Assembly: GCA_022495995.1 (NCBI GenBank)
Contig: JAFEMH010002496.1
Location: forward strand, 222,001-286,000
DNA length: 64,000 nucleotides
Source: Adenophora triphylla var. japonica
Lineage: Eukaryota > Streptophyta > Magnoliopsida > Asterales > Campanulaceae
Direction: 5' to 3'
The position numbers and the translations under genes are program-made. Each line of letters begins with the position of its first letter. Position 1 is the first letter of the stretch. Under the pieces are notes generated by a model. It ran no database searches, was not told the origin of the DNA, and saw only the letters and a list, made by a program, of their open reading frames with translations. Positions 34,126-45,698 of this stretch are shown here, in pieces.

Positions 34126-37100
34126 TTATGAATCTTCGCCCTCATCCTCATCACTGGACTCTGAATTACTACAAAACTTAAGTTCTTCATATTCGTCTTC
34201 ATACTCTGATGAATCAAACTCTGATTCGAGGTCCTCTTCCTCTGATTCATTAATTTCAATGTACACGAGATGACCTGAATGAGGCAGAGGAGGTGGCAAA
34301 TTCACTGGTAAGAAATCCTCCTAAGGTTCATCAACATTTTGAGGAATATGAGTGACATCATCTAATTGATGATTAGCCGATGAAACATTAGGTGGCACTG
34401 ACATTTCATCCTCTTGATAGGGTGTTTCTAATGATGACTCTGTAGTTGAATGTTCTTCACCTTGTCGGGTCGCCGACGAGGGTAGGGTGTCATGTATACC
34501 TTTTGTGCTTGAGATGCTAAGATGAAGACGTCATCGCCAACATGTCTTGACGAGTCCTTTACATCGGCAAGGTCAAATATGGCGTGCTTCTTAACACCTC
34601 GTACATCATCTCGCCACTCACAATTGAACAAGACAACGTTGTTTTCACCCAAATACTCCACCTAGACTACTTCATTCAGGACACCATAATAATAAAGGTT
34701 TCCTTTAAGATTCACACCGCTATTCCACGATAATTTAGAGTCCGCAAAAGTTTTGGAATGAAACACATAGCCATTCACGAAATAACCGTTGTATAATTTA
34801 ACGCTCAAATACGGAGTTGCTGCTAAATGGCTTAACCTCACAGCTTTGGCATCACCCGGATGTTCAGTTATCTATAAGACAATATGTAACCAATTTAATA
34901 ACATTTTAAGATTGAATGTTTAAAAAAGTGTATAGAATAAATTTGAATGAAATGAAATATTTACATATTTCCTTAGCCAGTTTGGAAATTCTTTGTCTGC
35001 CGTTATTGCGATGAGCTCTGGAGATAAATCCTGAGCTAAATCCTAAAACATTCTGCAATACGGTTAAACAAGGCATTTTATATGTAGGTAATTAAACGTG
35101 CATAATTTAATCGACGAGGCATACACATAACATCAATGACTTACTTGACATATTTTTCAACCTCGTCACAGTTAAGAAGAACATAGAGTGAGACCGCGGC
35201 AAACTCTTTAGCGGTTAACATACGCGTACCAACCCGTTTGCCGAGGAACCGACTAGGGGATGCATATACAGAGATGCTTCCATTAGACACAGGGCAACCA
35301 CCATCGTAATTGCGGCCAACCCTAGTCAATCTCGTATCAACATCAGGATGAAAATATGTTCCGACAAAGGCAACAATCTCATATTTAATAACAGCCTCTG
35401 AAATTGAGGTCTCGACCATGGCCCTATTGCTCATCTTCCTTTTCAATATGCCTAGATACCTAAAAGTCATTTGTAGATTAAAACATAAATAATGTTAAAG
35501 AAGGTATATTTTTAACGCTCAAATTATTTAGAATTATAATAAATTCAATTACCTCTCAAATGGATACATCCATCTGTATTGAACTGGACCACTGACTCTA
35601 GCTTCGTATGCCACGTGGGCCGGTAAATGCTCCATAGAATCAAAGAACGAAAGAAAAAATATCTTCTCAAGTTTGCACAAAGTCACTACGATGATCTCCT
35701 CAAGCTTTTCCATATGATCAACACGTAGTGTGGTCGATGTTAACGCTCAGAAAAACTCACGTAACTCTGTTAACTCCACCCAGATATTGTGAGGCAAGAG
35801 ATCCATGAGAGCAATCAAAAGTAGTCTATCCAACAAAACGTGGCAAACATGACCCTTCAAACCCTGCACTTTCCCCTCCTCTACATTGACACTATTACCA
35901 ATGTTAGATGCATAACCATATGGAAGCTTTAAATCCTTGAGCCATTTCAGGAGGAGGTGTTTATTTTCCTTTGTAAGCACGAATTGAGCCACCGGTTTCA
36001 CTGCTTTACCATTGACCTCAGACAACTCTAAGGCTGACCGCTTACAGATTTCCTTAAGGTCCATTCGACCTTTGACTGTGTCTTTAGTTGTTGCCTTGAA
36101 ATCCATCAACGTGTTTAAAACATTATCGAATACATTCTTCTCATTGTGCATCACGTCAATGTTATGTCGAATGAGATTTGTTTTCCAGTATGGAAACTCC
36201 CAAAATATACTCCTCTTGGTCCAATTATGGGAAGTCCTAAACCCTTGTATTTTTCTCTTCGAGAAGTTTTTCCCCATCGAGGATTGGGCAATCTAGATAC
36301 CTCGCTATAGACCGCGTCACCACTCAAACGAATCGGGGGCTCATCATAGTCATACTTATTCTTTTTAAACGCATTCTTCTGGGTCGTGAATGGGTGGTCC
36401 TCTGGAAGAAATTTTCTATGAAAATCGAACAAACATGGTTTTCCAGAGTGCTTGAGCGTGAAAAACATTGTGTCACTCATACAATACGGACAGGCCAACT
36501 TCCCATGGGTGCTCCAACCCGATAACATCCCATATGCAGGGAAGTCATTATCTGTCCACATCAACGTAGCCTTCAGGCTGAAATTCTCTCGCTTGAAAGC
36601 ATCCCACGTTTCGACCCCATCCTCCCAAAGCTGTTTCAATTCGTCCATCAAAGGTCGGAGATAGACATAGATGTTCCTCCCAGGGCTGTTTGGTCCGGGG
36701 AAGAATAACGACAAGAACATGTAGGGATAACTCATACACAATCAGGGGGAAGATTGTAGACAGTGGCTAAAACCGGCCAACAAGTATAAGATTTTGCCCC
36801 AGTGCCAAACGGATTGAAACCATCAGAGCAGATGCATAACCGTATATTTCTTACTTCAGACCGAAAGTCAGGATAAGTATTATCAAAGTGTTTTTATGCC
36901 TCCCCATCACTAGGATGAATTAACACACCCTCTTCACGCAAACTTTCCTTATGCCAACGCATTGCTTCTGCAGTAGATTTAGACACGTAGAGGCGTTGCA
37001 ATCTTGGAATCAATGGCATGGAACGCAACTGCTTATATGGATTGTTTTTCTTGTGTTTTGAACTACCCCTCCGATTTTGCTTATATCTACTTTCTCCGCA

Positions 37101-37858
37101 AAATGAACACTTTGTCTTCTGTGAATCTTCCTTGTAGAATAGCATGCAGTCATTCTTACACGCATCAATCTTTTCATAACATAGCCCAATCTGCCCAACA
37201 AACTTCTTTGTCTCATAAAAGTTTGTAACCAACTTATTCTCTTTCGGAAACAACCGATTAATTGCTTTCATGATACGATTATAAGCTGACTGGCTAATAT
37301 TGCAATCGGCCTTTATGTTAAGGAGCTCAGCCACAGCCTCCAACACACTGATCTCGCAACCTAGATAGACCTTCTCTTTTGCAGAGTCCATAGCATCAAT
37401 AAATTTCTTGGCTGCAGGTGTTGGTTCCTGCTGTTGGTTCTCTGACCAATCGAATTTACGACCGCCTGCATCCCTAACCATATCTTCTATATTCAAAGGT
37501 GGTTCTTCATTGTCCTGAATAAGAGGTTCGGGTTCAGGAGGTACATGAATATTCCTGGAGGATTATTCGCAACATTTGGGCGCAATATCATTTGCTCACC
37601 ATGAGCTATCCAACGTTTGTACACAACATCAAACCCGTTATGCAAAAGACGTCTCTGAATATCGATCATGCATAGAAACATGGTATTACGAAACTTCGCG
37701 CATGGACACCTAATCTTATCACCATTCGTGTAACTGGGATTTGATGTAGCAAATTCAATATACCCCTTCAACCCTCTTATGAACTCAAGATTGATACCCA
37801 TTAGATTCGGCAGCCTCTGATTGTACATCCAACTACGATTATCATTAACAGACATCAC
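34126..37858 (-). pseudogene. CACTA transposase TNP2, near full length but frameshifted
   Basis: Domains in order on the minus strand: the transposase-associated domain (37,858-37,560); a linker with KCSFCGESRYKQNRRGSSKH; the Transposase_21 catalytic region (36,741-36,151) with SPGRNIYVYLRPLMDELKQL, LWTDNDFPAYGMLSGWST-like sequence and KLACPYCMSD; a DUF4218 region (36,277-35,570) with NIDVMHNEKNVFDNVLNTLM; a DUF4216 region (34,760-34,430) with VVLFNCEWRDDVRGVKKH; and an acidic tail (SEEEDLESEFDSSEYEDEYE) ending at 34,126. Frame changes occur near 37,555, 36,890, 36,750 and 36,250, with stops elsewhere, so no functional protein is made. It is the closest relative here of the TNP2 fragments at 1,948 and 15,095, and lacks the foldback insertion. 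Confidence 0.9.
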
Positions 37859-39092
37859 TCCTGCATTGCAATCTATATATTATACGTACACTCAATCTAA
37901 TCGATGAATGAAACAAAATTGGGATGTTAATAATTATTTGATTTCATAATATATTAACAGTTTAGATGCAATTAACGTATTACCATTCGCTAAATTTGAA
38001 TTACAAACTTAAAAGCAACAAGACACTTCATTTAGGTTTAGAATTGGGGTTGGCTTCTATCCCATCCCAAAATGCACGTTTATTTGAATTGCAAATATCA
38101 CTTTGTCTACTTGCTTTATAATCGAAAATCAAGAAATTTCGGCAGCATAACCCCATGGTCTCCAAGTGCACGACGTAGACTAGGTCAATTAAACACTATC
38201 AATTTGAATCGACAGTATGTAATCAACCATGTCTAGTATATACTTAACAACAGGAATGCAACCGAAATATCTCAACTATCAACTATTCAAGCAATTTTAA
38301 TAACACTATCAATTTGAATCGACAGTATGTAATCAACCATGTCTAGTATACACTAAACAACAGGAATGCAATCGAAATATGTCAACTATCAACTATTCAA
38401 GCAATTTTAATAGACAAAGATGATATTTACAAAATTATATAATCGTGCATTTCAAGAATGTCCACACGGACAATTTAAGAATTGATGACTACACGTTGAC
38501 CTCAACATATAAGTTAAAGATTCTTAAACGGGTTTCTAAGCTTTTGTGCTTCAACCGTCACAACGTTACGTCGTAACAATATTTTTTATTCACGTAAAAT
38601 GCATAATTTTACAATAATGAATTAACACACACATCTATCACATTTTTTAAATTATTAATATTATGAATAATTTTAAATATTATTATTTAATTCTTTGTTG
38701 TAAAATATGTAATTTTATAATGATGAATTAACATCTATACACATCTGTTTTTTTTTTAAAATAGTTAACATTTAAGTAATAAATTTATTTTAATTTTTTT
38801 ATTTCTTGAGACCTTTAACTTTTTAATTGATCCGTGTCTTACAATAATATCAAAATTTTATAAGATTTTATTTCATTTGTTCGATTACTTTATTGGGTAT
38901 CAAAAGTTAGTATGTCTATAAAATATCAACAAGATTAACAAGTTAACAGACAATAAAGATATGGTTTAAATAAGAATAAAAAACATATATCATAATCATC
39001 ACTAGATTCCTTAAGGTCCTTGAACTTGATTCCACATCAAACACAACTATATGTGAAATACAATAAATTAATGGTATAAATAATTAGCATTC
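37859..39092. other. CACTA leader region, homologous to 3,400-4,500
   Basis: Non-coding. Collinear with the leaders in copies A and B except that the foldback element is absent at about 37,880. A short internal duplication (CACTATCAATTTGAATCGAC at 38,197 and 38,303) is private to this copy. It is cut at 39,092 by an LTR retroelement. Confidence 0.75.
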
Positions 39093-39522
39093 TGATGCCG
39101 AATAGGCTAAGAGAATAGAATGACCGAACGAATGAACAAGAAACAACAATTGAAAGCTTCAAGATTTTCTTTTCTATTTGATATAATCAAAAATCTGCCA
39201 CAAACATAACCCCAACCTTGTTTAAATACTAATCTAAGAATGTTCTAGAATTATAAAATAAAATACTAAATGAATAAAACTCTACTTAATAATTTACTAA
39301 AACCCCACAACCCATACACCAGTTTAATGCCCTAACCCAGCAACATTAAGCCCAAGCCCGTTTCTGATGTAGCCACAACCTGTTTCTGATGTAGCCTCGA
39401 CTGATGCTCAGCGGCCCGCCTGGCTCCACATGAGGCACCCGCCTCAGCTCCAGATCGCCCTCCTCTGTTTCGTTGTTACTGCTGAATTGCTGCTGCCTTC
39501 TGTCTCGTGTCATACTGCATCA
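39093..39522 (-). repeat. LTR, left
   Basis: 430 bases. Its first 150 bases match the right LTR. Its second half carries CCCGCCTCAGCTCCAGATCG-type sequence that is shared with 40,211-40,355 but not closely with the right LTR. Confidence 0.85.
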
Positions 39523-40183
39523 TCCTCCCCTCCTTAGAAAAGGCTCGTCCTCGAGTCAATATCTTCGATATGAATACCACGATACCCCGAAAAATCTGAA
39601 CTCCGTCCGCAAAAGGAATTTGATGCCCTTGACGAACTTGAAACTTCATTGCCCTTGTGATATTATCCATCCAATCAGCCCAATGCGTTGATACAAAGAA
39701 CTCAATAATTAACTTCTGAATGATGTATCGAGCAAAAGAACGGGGAACATACGTGTAAAACGGATCCGTGTACCCATGATCAACGGTAACCGTTTCAAAC
39801 GTCCACACCAAGTTTGCGTCTTGCTTAGCAACTACTTCCTCGGCCTCTTTCTCTGACTCAACAACGGATTCAACATCATCAACAAGATCTGATGTCATTG
39901 CTTGAGGAACTTCACCATGACACCCATCAAACAGAGGGGGTTTTGACCAATCAACAAGGTCTTCTTGACTTGAAGATTCAAACACAGAATCCTCATTGAA
40001 CCCAACAATATCAATCCAAGAATCAATCGATTCTTCCGGGTTTGCATCAAACAGAGGGGGTTTTGACCAATCAACATGGTTTTCCTCACTTGAAGATTCG
40101 ACAAAAATACCCTCTTTGAACTCAATAGTATCAATCCAAAAATCAAAGGAATCATTAGGAATGGCCTGGCCTTACCTTTGATT
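39476..40183 (-). pseudogene. Retroelement internal protein, 3' unit, with VDWSKPP repeats
   Basis: The minus-strand frame runs through FWIDTIEFKEGIFVESSSEE, NHVDWSKPPLFDANPEESID and a second ESSSQEDLVDWSKPPLFD motif. It then has an acidic stretch (VVESEKEAEEVVAKQD), a FYTYVPRSFARYIIQKLIIEF segment and RILTRGRAFSKEGRMMQY-like sequence that overlaps the polypurine tract. I recognise no enzyme domain. The C-terminal part is repeated in a shorter, shifted frame at 40,865-40,635. Product and function are unknown; it could be a remnant Gag-like or accessory protein. Confidence 0.5.
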
Positions 40184-40210
40184 TTCGGAACTTCGATCCT
40201 CATATCGTCA

Positions 40211-40675
40211 TTAAGCCCAAGCCCCGTTTCTGATGTAGCCGCAACCTGTTTCTGATGTAGCCTCGACTGATGCCCAGCCACCCGCCTGGCTCCACATGAG
40301 GCGCCGGCCTCAGCTCCAGATCGCCCTCCTCAGTTTCGTTGTTGCTGCTGAATTCTATTTCATATAATCAAAAGTCTGCAAATACAAAAGCCCTAACATT
40401 GTTTAAATACTAATCCTAAGAATGTTCTAGAATCCTATCAAACCCTAAAAGACATTAGAATGACAAAAGACTAAAAGGCCCTAAATTAATAATTCAAATA
40501 AAACAAATATTTAAAGCAAATACTCAGCAACCCTAAACCTAAACCGCAGGCCTGTTTTCTGAATTGCTGGAGCTCTTTCCGTCTGCTGCTGGGGCTTGCT
40601 TGAGGCACCCGCCTCAAGCTCAGAATACCCGCCTTTATTTTCTGTTGCTGCCATTGCTGCCATGATACTGTTTCA
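40211..40675 (-). repeat. Internal chimeric LTR-like segment
   Basis: The left part (40,211-40,355) matches the left LTR (39,345-39,480) and the right part (40,355-40,675) matches the right LTR. It is followed by TCCTCCCCTCCTTAGAAA, the same polypurine-tract complement that follows the left LTR at 39,523. It therefore marks the seam between two element units. Confidence 0.75.
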
Positions 40676-40937
40676 TCCTCCCCTCCTTAGAAATGACTCG
40701 TCCTCGAGTCAATACCCTCGATAGGAACACTACGATAACCCGGGAGATTCGAACTCTATTTGCAAAAGGAATTATGTACCCTTGACGAACTCTAAACTTC
40801 AATGCCTTCGTTACAACATCCATCCAATCGTTCCATTGTGTTGAGATGAAATGTTCAATGATCAATCTCTTGACGAACCCTGGTGCCGAACGATTTGCAC
40901 AATCAACATCAAAGGGGTCTTTATAAGGAGGACTAAT

Positions 40938-41714
40938 TTAAAAGTCCCACCTCAATTGGTTTTCAACTGAAAGAACACCGCTTGGGACAGGTGGTTGATA
41001 TTCAGGGTTCACAGAGACAGTAACAATAGGTTCAGAATGTTCAATTTTCGTACTAATAGGATCATCTGTCTTCGAAATACCACAATTATAATCATCATAA
41101 ATAGGTGGATGTGACCAATCAACAAGTTTCTCATGACTTGAAGATTCGATAACAAACCCCTCTTTAAACTTAATGGTAGTAATGCCCAAATCAATCAAAT
41201 CCCCAGGATTTGAATCAAACAGAGGAGGTTTTGACCAATCAACAAGATTTTCCTCACTTGAAGATTCGACAAAAACAACCTCTTGACACCCAACGGTATC
41301 TACCCAACGGTATCTACCCAAGAATCAAAGGAATCATTAGGAATGGCCTTACCTTCGATTTCCGGAACTTCGTTCCTCATATTGAAATTCCTCGAATGGA
41401 TAGCTTCACACCTCTCATAAAATCCATGATTTTGGCCGAGGGAATCCATCCCCTCTTGATAGTACTCCTTTTCCTCGGCTGGAACAACCGGATCTGAACC
41501 CCTCATCGCTAGAAGTTTTTCTCTGCGATCCAAGCGGATCTGGAGTATTTGAATCCGTCTTCGTACCTCCTCTATCTCGATATTGCGACGGCGTCGTCTG
41601 ATGGTCATCTTCTTGGGGCTCCGCTGCACGGCTGCTCCATCGACCACCACGTCCACCACGAACCACGCTTCCTCGTTCAGCCATTGATATACGAACCGGT
41701 GCTCTGATATCAAA
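40938..41714 (-). pseudogene. Retroelement internal protein, 5' unit, with VDWSxPP repeats
   Basis: Starting just inside the primer site, overlapping frames give MAERGSVVRGGRGGRWSSRA and, after a frame change, RRRRRNIEIEEVRRRIQILQ with an IRLDRREKLLAMRGSDPV coiled coil. Then come EGMDSLGQNHGFYERCEAIH and two copies of the ESSSxExLVDWSxPPxxD motif (near 41,270-41,217 and 41,152-41,099). It ends at a stop near 40,938. The Gly/Arg-rich start and coiled coil are typical of N-termini of plant gypsy Gag proteins, but the capsid and zinc knuckle are absent. Confidence 0.5.
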
Positions 41715-42132
41715 TGATACCGAATAAAGGCTAAGAGAATAGAATGACCGAACGAATAATGACATGAATAAATTTACAAAAGCTTCAAGCTTTTCTTTTC
41801 TATTTCATATAATCAAAAGTCTGCAAATACAAAAGCCCTAACATTGTTTAAATACTAATCCTAAGAATGTTCTAGAATCCTATCAAACCCTAAAACACAT
41901 TAGAATGACAAAAGACTAAAAGGCCCTAAATTAATAATTCAAATAAAACAAATATTTAAAGCAAATACTCAGCAACCCTAAACCCAAACCGCATGCCTGT
42001 TTTCTGAATTGCTGGAGCTCTTTCCGTCTGCCGCCGGGGCGCCCGCCTGCGCTTGCTTGAGGCGCCCGCCTCAAGCTCAGAATATCTGCCTCTGTTTTCT
42101 GTTGCTGCCATTGCTGCCATGATACTGCATCA
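41715..42132 (-). repeat. LTR, right
   Basis: 418 bases from TGATACCGAATAAAGG to CTGCATCA. It closely matches the inner segment 40,355-40,675 in its second half. Confidence 0.87.
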
Positions 42133-43860
42133 CATTCTCTACATCCTCAATAAGAAATCTCAATCTGAACCAAAAAGTGAAGCAAACTGAAAATGATTAA
42201 ACCAATCAATATCACACCAAAAAATAGTAATTCCGTCCGAAATAAACATTTTCAAATCTCCTTAAATAAACAAATTGAAATTCATTTTTGCGGAGGAAAA
42301 CCAAAAAGAGATCAACTATACTGATCATTTTTTCAGGCCAAAATCTCATAAAATTAACAAATTGTCACAGTTGTGCATATGTATATGTCAAAAAAAAGAA
42401 AAGGCAAGAACAAATAATGGAGCATTTGATATGATACAAAATTAAGGACAAAAACAATAACGTATTGACATATCTAACTCAAACAACTAAACAAGTTTAC
42501 AAAAACTAAAAATAAAATCATAAAAATCCACCACATATATCAATTAATTCAAAAATGGTATTTTAGTCTACTTAATGAGCAACTAATCAAAAGTATTTAT
42601 GATTTTTTTTCTATTAAAAATCAACCTTTTTCTATAATGAACTTTTATTTTATTTTGGGAGGAAGTATTATATTTTCTGACTTTGTTCTTATACTAAACT
42701 AAACTAGACTGACTTATTTATTAACAGAATTGGTAACATGTCCAAATCATTAACATGGTTTAATTAAGGTTAGAAAATGGTTATTATGAGTCAGTTTGAT
42801 AGTAATGCGTTGGATTAATTAAGATTAGAAAATGGTAATTATGAGCCAGTTTGATTTTATTTCGTTTGTTCGATTGGTTGATTGGGTATCAAAAGTTAGT
42901 ATGTCTATAAAATATCAACAAGATTAACAAGTTAACAGACAATAAAGATATGGTTTAAATAAGTATATAAAACATATATCATATTCATCACTAGATTCTT
43001 TAAGGTTCTTGAACTTGATTCCACATCAAACACAATTGCATGTGAAATACAATAAATTAAGGGTATAACTAATTTGCATTCTCTACAGCCTCAATAAGAA
43101 ACCTCAATCTGAACCAAAAAGTGAAGCAAACTGAAAATGATTAAACTAATGAAGATCACACCAAAAAATAGTAATTCCGTCCGAAATAAACATTTTCAAA
43201 TCTCCTTAAATAAACAAATTGAAATTCATTTGGCGGAGGAAAACCAAAAAGAGAACAACTAGTACTGATCATTTTTCAGGCAAAAATCTCATAAAATTAA
43301 CAAATTGTCACAGTTGTGCATATGTATATGTCAGAAATAAAGCAAAGAACAAATAATGGAGCATTTGATATGATACAAAATTAAGGACAAAAACAATAAT
43401 GTATTGACATATCTAACTCAAACAACTGAACAAGTTTACAAAAACTAAAAATAAAATCTAAAAAAATTGGAAGTGGTAATCAAGGGTTTACATACCTTGA
43501 AACGATGCAACTAATCAAAAGTATTTATGATTTTTTTTCTATTAAAAATCAACCTTTATCTCGAATGGACTTTTAAATTATTTTGGGAGGAAGTATTACA
43601 TTTTCTGACTTTGTTCTTAAACTAAACTAAACTAGACTGACTTATTTATTGACATAATTGGTAACAAGTCCAAATCATCAACATGGTTTAATTAAGATTA
43701 GCAAATGGTTATTATTAGTCGGTTTGTTAGTAATGCGTTGGATTAATTAAGATTAGAAAATGGTAATTATGAGTCAGTTTGATAGAAATGCGTTGGATTA
43801 ATTAAGATTAGAAATGGTAATTATGAGTCAGTTTGAAAGTAATGCGTTGATAAAGTAGTT
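42133..43860. repeat. Tandemly duplicated CACTA leader segment
   Basis: The unit TTTGATTTTATTTCGTTTGTTC to AGATTAGAAAATGGTAATTATG occurs once as 38,862-39,092 plus 42,138-42,850 (split by the LTR element) and again as 42,851-43,800. The GATTAATTAAGATTAGAAA end also recurs as short tandem copies to 43,850. Both copies match the leader of copies A and B. Only the first contains the LTR element, so the duplication is older than that insertion. No coding sequence. Confidence 0.8.
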
Positions 43861-44270
43861 AGTTTGAAGTTTAATGTTATGGAATATGGACCACTGGGAG
43901 GGTTCAAAATCAAACCCAGGCTGGGATTGGCTATGTGAAGTGATACTACTAGATAGAGATATTATGAAATTTTAAAAATTGTTATTAATAAATCATTTGG
44001 TGTTTTATCATTAATATTTTTTTAGATTTCACTAGGATATGATTAAATTGACAATAATGCTGGGTCAATGTTCATTTGTGTTAATCTTCAAAAGTAAAAA
44101 GTGAAAAAAAAATGAGACGGAGGGATTAGTTATAATGACAAATAAAGGCTCACTCGATTACAAGAAAAATAGTCTCACTTTCCTTTTTGATTTAAAAATA
44201 AAAATAAAAATGCCACATATTAGAAGACAATAATTAATGTGCAAATTCAAGAAAATACAAGCAAGTAAAA
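43861..44270. other. No gene recognised
   Basis: AT-rich. A GAGACGGAGGGATTA piece near 44,113 resembles a Stowaway end but has no partner. Confidence 0.5.
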
Positions 44271-45140
44271 TGATGACGCCAAGCTTTTCAGGGTCAGAGC
44301 GGTTCAAGGATATCTGGCAGGATATTTTTGGTGGTTTGGTGTACCTAGAACACAACACAAATAAGCACCGTTAAGGTCAAAGTTGGATGTTACTCCAACT
44401 CAGGCCCTCGGGTGTGAGAGTAAGAATACTGAGTAAATAAGGCTTGGAATACCTTGGAGTGTGTGTATGTGTGTAGAGTTTAGAGTAATATGGCTTACTC
44501 AATATATTTTGAACTTACCTTGCCCAAGGGGACAAAGGTCTTCTATTTATAGGCAATGGAGAGGTGCTTGTTGATGTAAGCAATGAGATCAGCCCTAGGG
44601 GGCACTTTGGTATTTCACCATATACACGTGTCCGCAGCTAATTGGCCCTGTCAAGGAGGGAACATTGACTGTAAAGGGGACATGGCTGAAAGGGACCGAA
44701 GCCGTGTAAATGGCTTGGCGCATTAAATGAAATAGTAGGCGCCTGTCTGAGCCGCATTGAATGCGATGGGAGTGAGCCATCCACTTGCATGTCAGAGCCA
44801 GTAAGCTAACGTGCTCAGTAAGGCTTGATATTAACCGGGAGGCAGGAGAGAAAATCGGGAGGCAGGTATGAGCCCGCGGTCAACATCTTGGGTGCGATCA
44901 AAGGTATTTGACGCGGGCACGGATGGAGCGGTCATACCTCCTGCGGGCACAGATCTAGCGGTCAGGATCCCTCCGGTCTTTGATAGAGTTTATGCGGGGA
45001 GGATGTAGAGGAGAGCGCGGTCTTGACCTCAAGGGTCTATCTGTCCGCGGTCTTGACTCCAGCGGTCTAGGAACTGTCACGTCACTGGTTCCTTGGACCA
45101 GACCGAGCGTGGGCCCGGTCCAGCAGGTCCGGGCTCATCA
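44271..45140 (-). repeat. LTR of a third Tat-like gypsy element
   Basis: It begins TGATGA and ends TCATCA, giving 6-base inverted ends over 870 bases. A minus-strand CCTATAAATAGAAG box lies near 44,544-44,557. The sequence that follows, ATGGCCCCTAGCTCC, is the complement of a polypurine tract, parallel to the GAGCCCCTCGGCGAC and GTAGCCCCTCGGCGAC that follow the other two Tat LTRs. No partner LTR is visible because the next Tat element truncates this one at 45,699. Confidence 0.62.
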
Positions 45141-45698
45141 ATGGCCCCTAGCTCCAAGCGTGATTATTTATGGTCTGAGCGAGGAGGTACTAGAAGCTCG
45201 ATTGGATCAGACCGCTGCCTTGGCGAGCACAAGTTTTGGCGTTTTTTGTTGGTTGTTGCTTTGCCTCATGGGCTTACAGGCACGTTCGAGAAGCACAGAT
45301 ATGAGACACGTGTGCCTTGAATGCTCTTCCTCCCGGTTAACAAGTGGGCCCTTGGCAGATGAAAAGACGGGGTGTGGTACGTACAGGGGGTACGTGTCAA
45401 TCATCTAAGAGGGGTAATAAATGCTAACCGGCAGAATTTTCGAATTTTCAAATGTTTGAAGGCGGTTCAGGGTTCGAGAAGCGGTTTGTGGGCTAATTAA
45501 TACGGGTTAAACGGGTTTAACCCGTATTGGTAGGCCTTATAAATACCAAACCCTTAAATCTCAAACCCTTTTTACCGTCTTCAAACCCTCAAAGAGCTTA
45601 GAGAGAGAAATTTTGCTGCTAATTCTGTGTTTGCGTTCTTCAAATCCAACCCTCAAGCTTTTCCTTCGTAAGTAATTTGGGTATTTCCTCTTCCTCTT
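45141..45698 (+). other. Internal remnant of the third Tat element with a plus-strand promoter
   Basis: Between the polypurine tract and the next insertion lies what looks like the 5' end of a plus-strand gene: a long palindrome and TATA box (45,499-45,546), a leader-like stretch (45,570-45,667) and a GTAAGT splice donor at 45,668. The outer Tat element likewise has an antisense gene beyond its polypurine tract, so this may be the start of another captured gene, cut off by the insertion. Confidence 0.45.
45499..45546 (+). promoter_or_regulatory. Perfect 14-base-arm palindrome upstream of a TATA box
   Basis: AATACGGGTTAAAC, two bases GG, then GTTTAACCCGTATT is a perfect inverted repeat at 45,499-45,528. 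A TTATAAATA box follows at 45,538-45,546. The arrangement suggests a dimeric factor-binding site in a core promoter directing plus-strand transcription. Confidence 0.6.

Larger units (their letters stand above)
39093..42132 (-). mobile_element. Non-autonomous LTR retroelement with an internal third LTR-like segment
   Basis: The element starts TGATGC and ends GCATCA, with the 5-base duplication CATTC at 39,088-39,092 and 42,133-42,137. The LTRs are 39,093-39,522 and 41,715-42,132. On the minus strand a primer site like TGATATCAGAGC follows the right LTR, and the purine run AAGGAGGGGAGGA precedes the left LTR. A further LTR-like piece (40,211-40,675), followed by the same purine run, lies in the middle, so the element looks like two units fused by recombination. 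There is no protease, reverse transcriptase or integrase; it depends on another element for movement. Confidence 0.88.

Noticed and set aside
44110..44128. GAGACGGAGGGATTA as a Stowaway end
   Set aside because: No matching inverted end or TA-flanked partner was found nearby.
44980..45408. 142-codon plus-strand frame
   Set aside because: It overlaps a probable LTR and its polypurine tract, has no recognisable domain and an Arg/Gly/Ser-rich composition set by local GC content.
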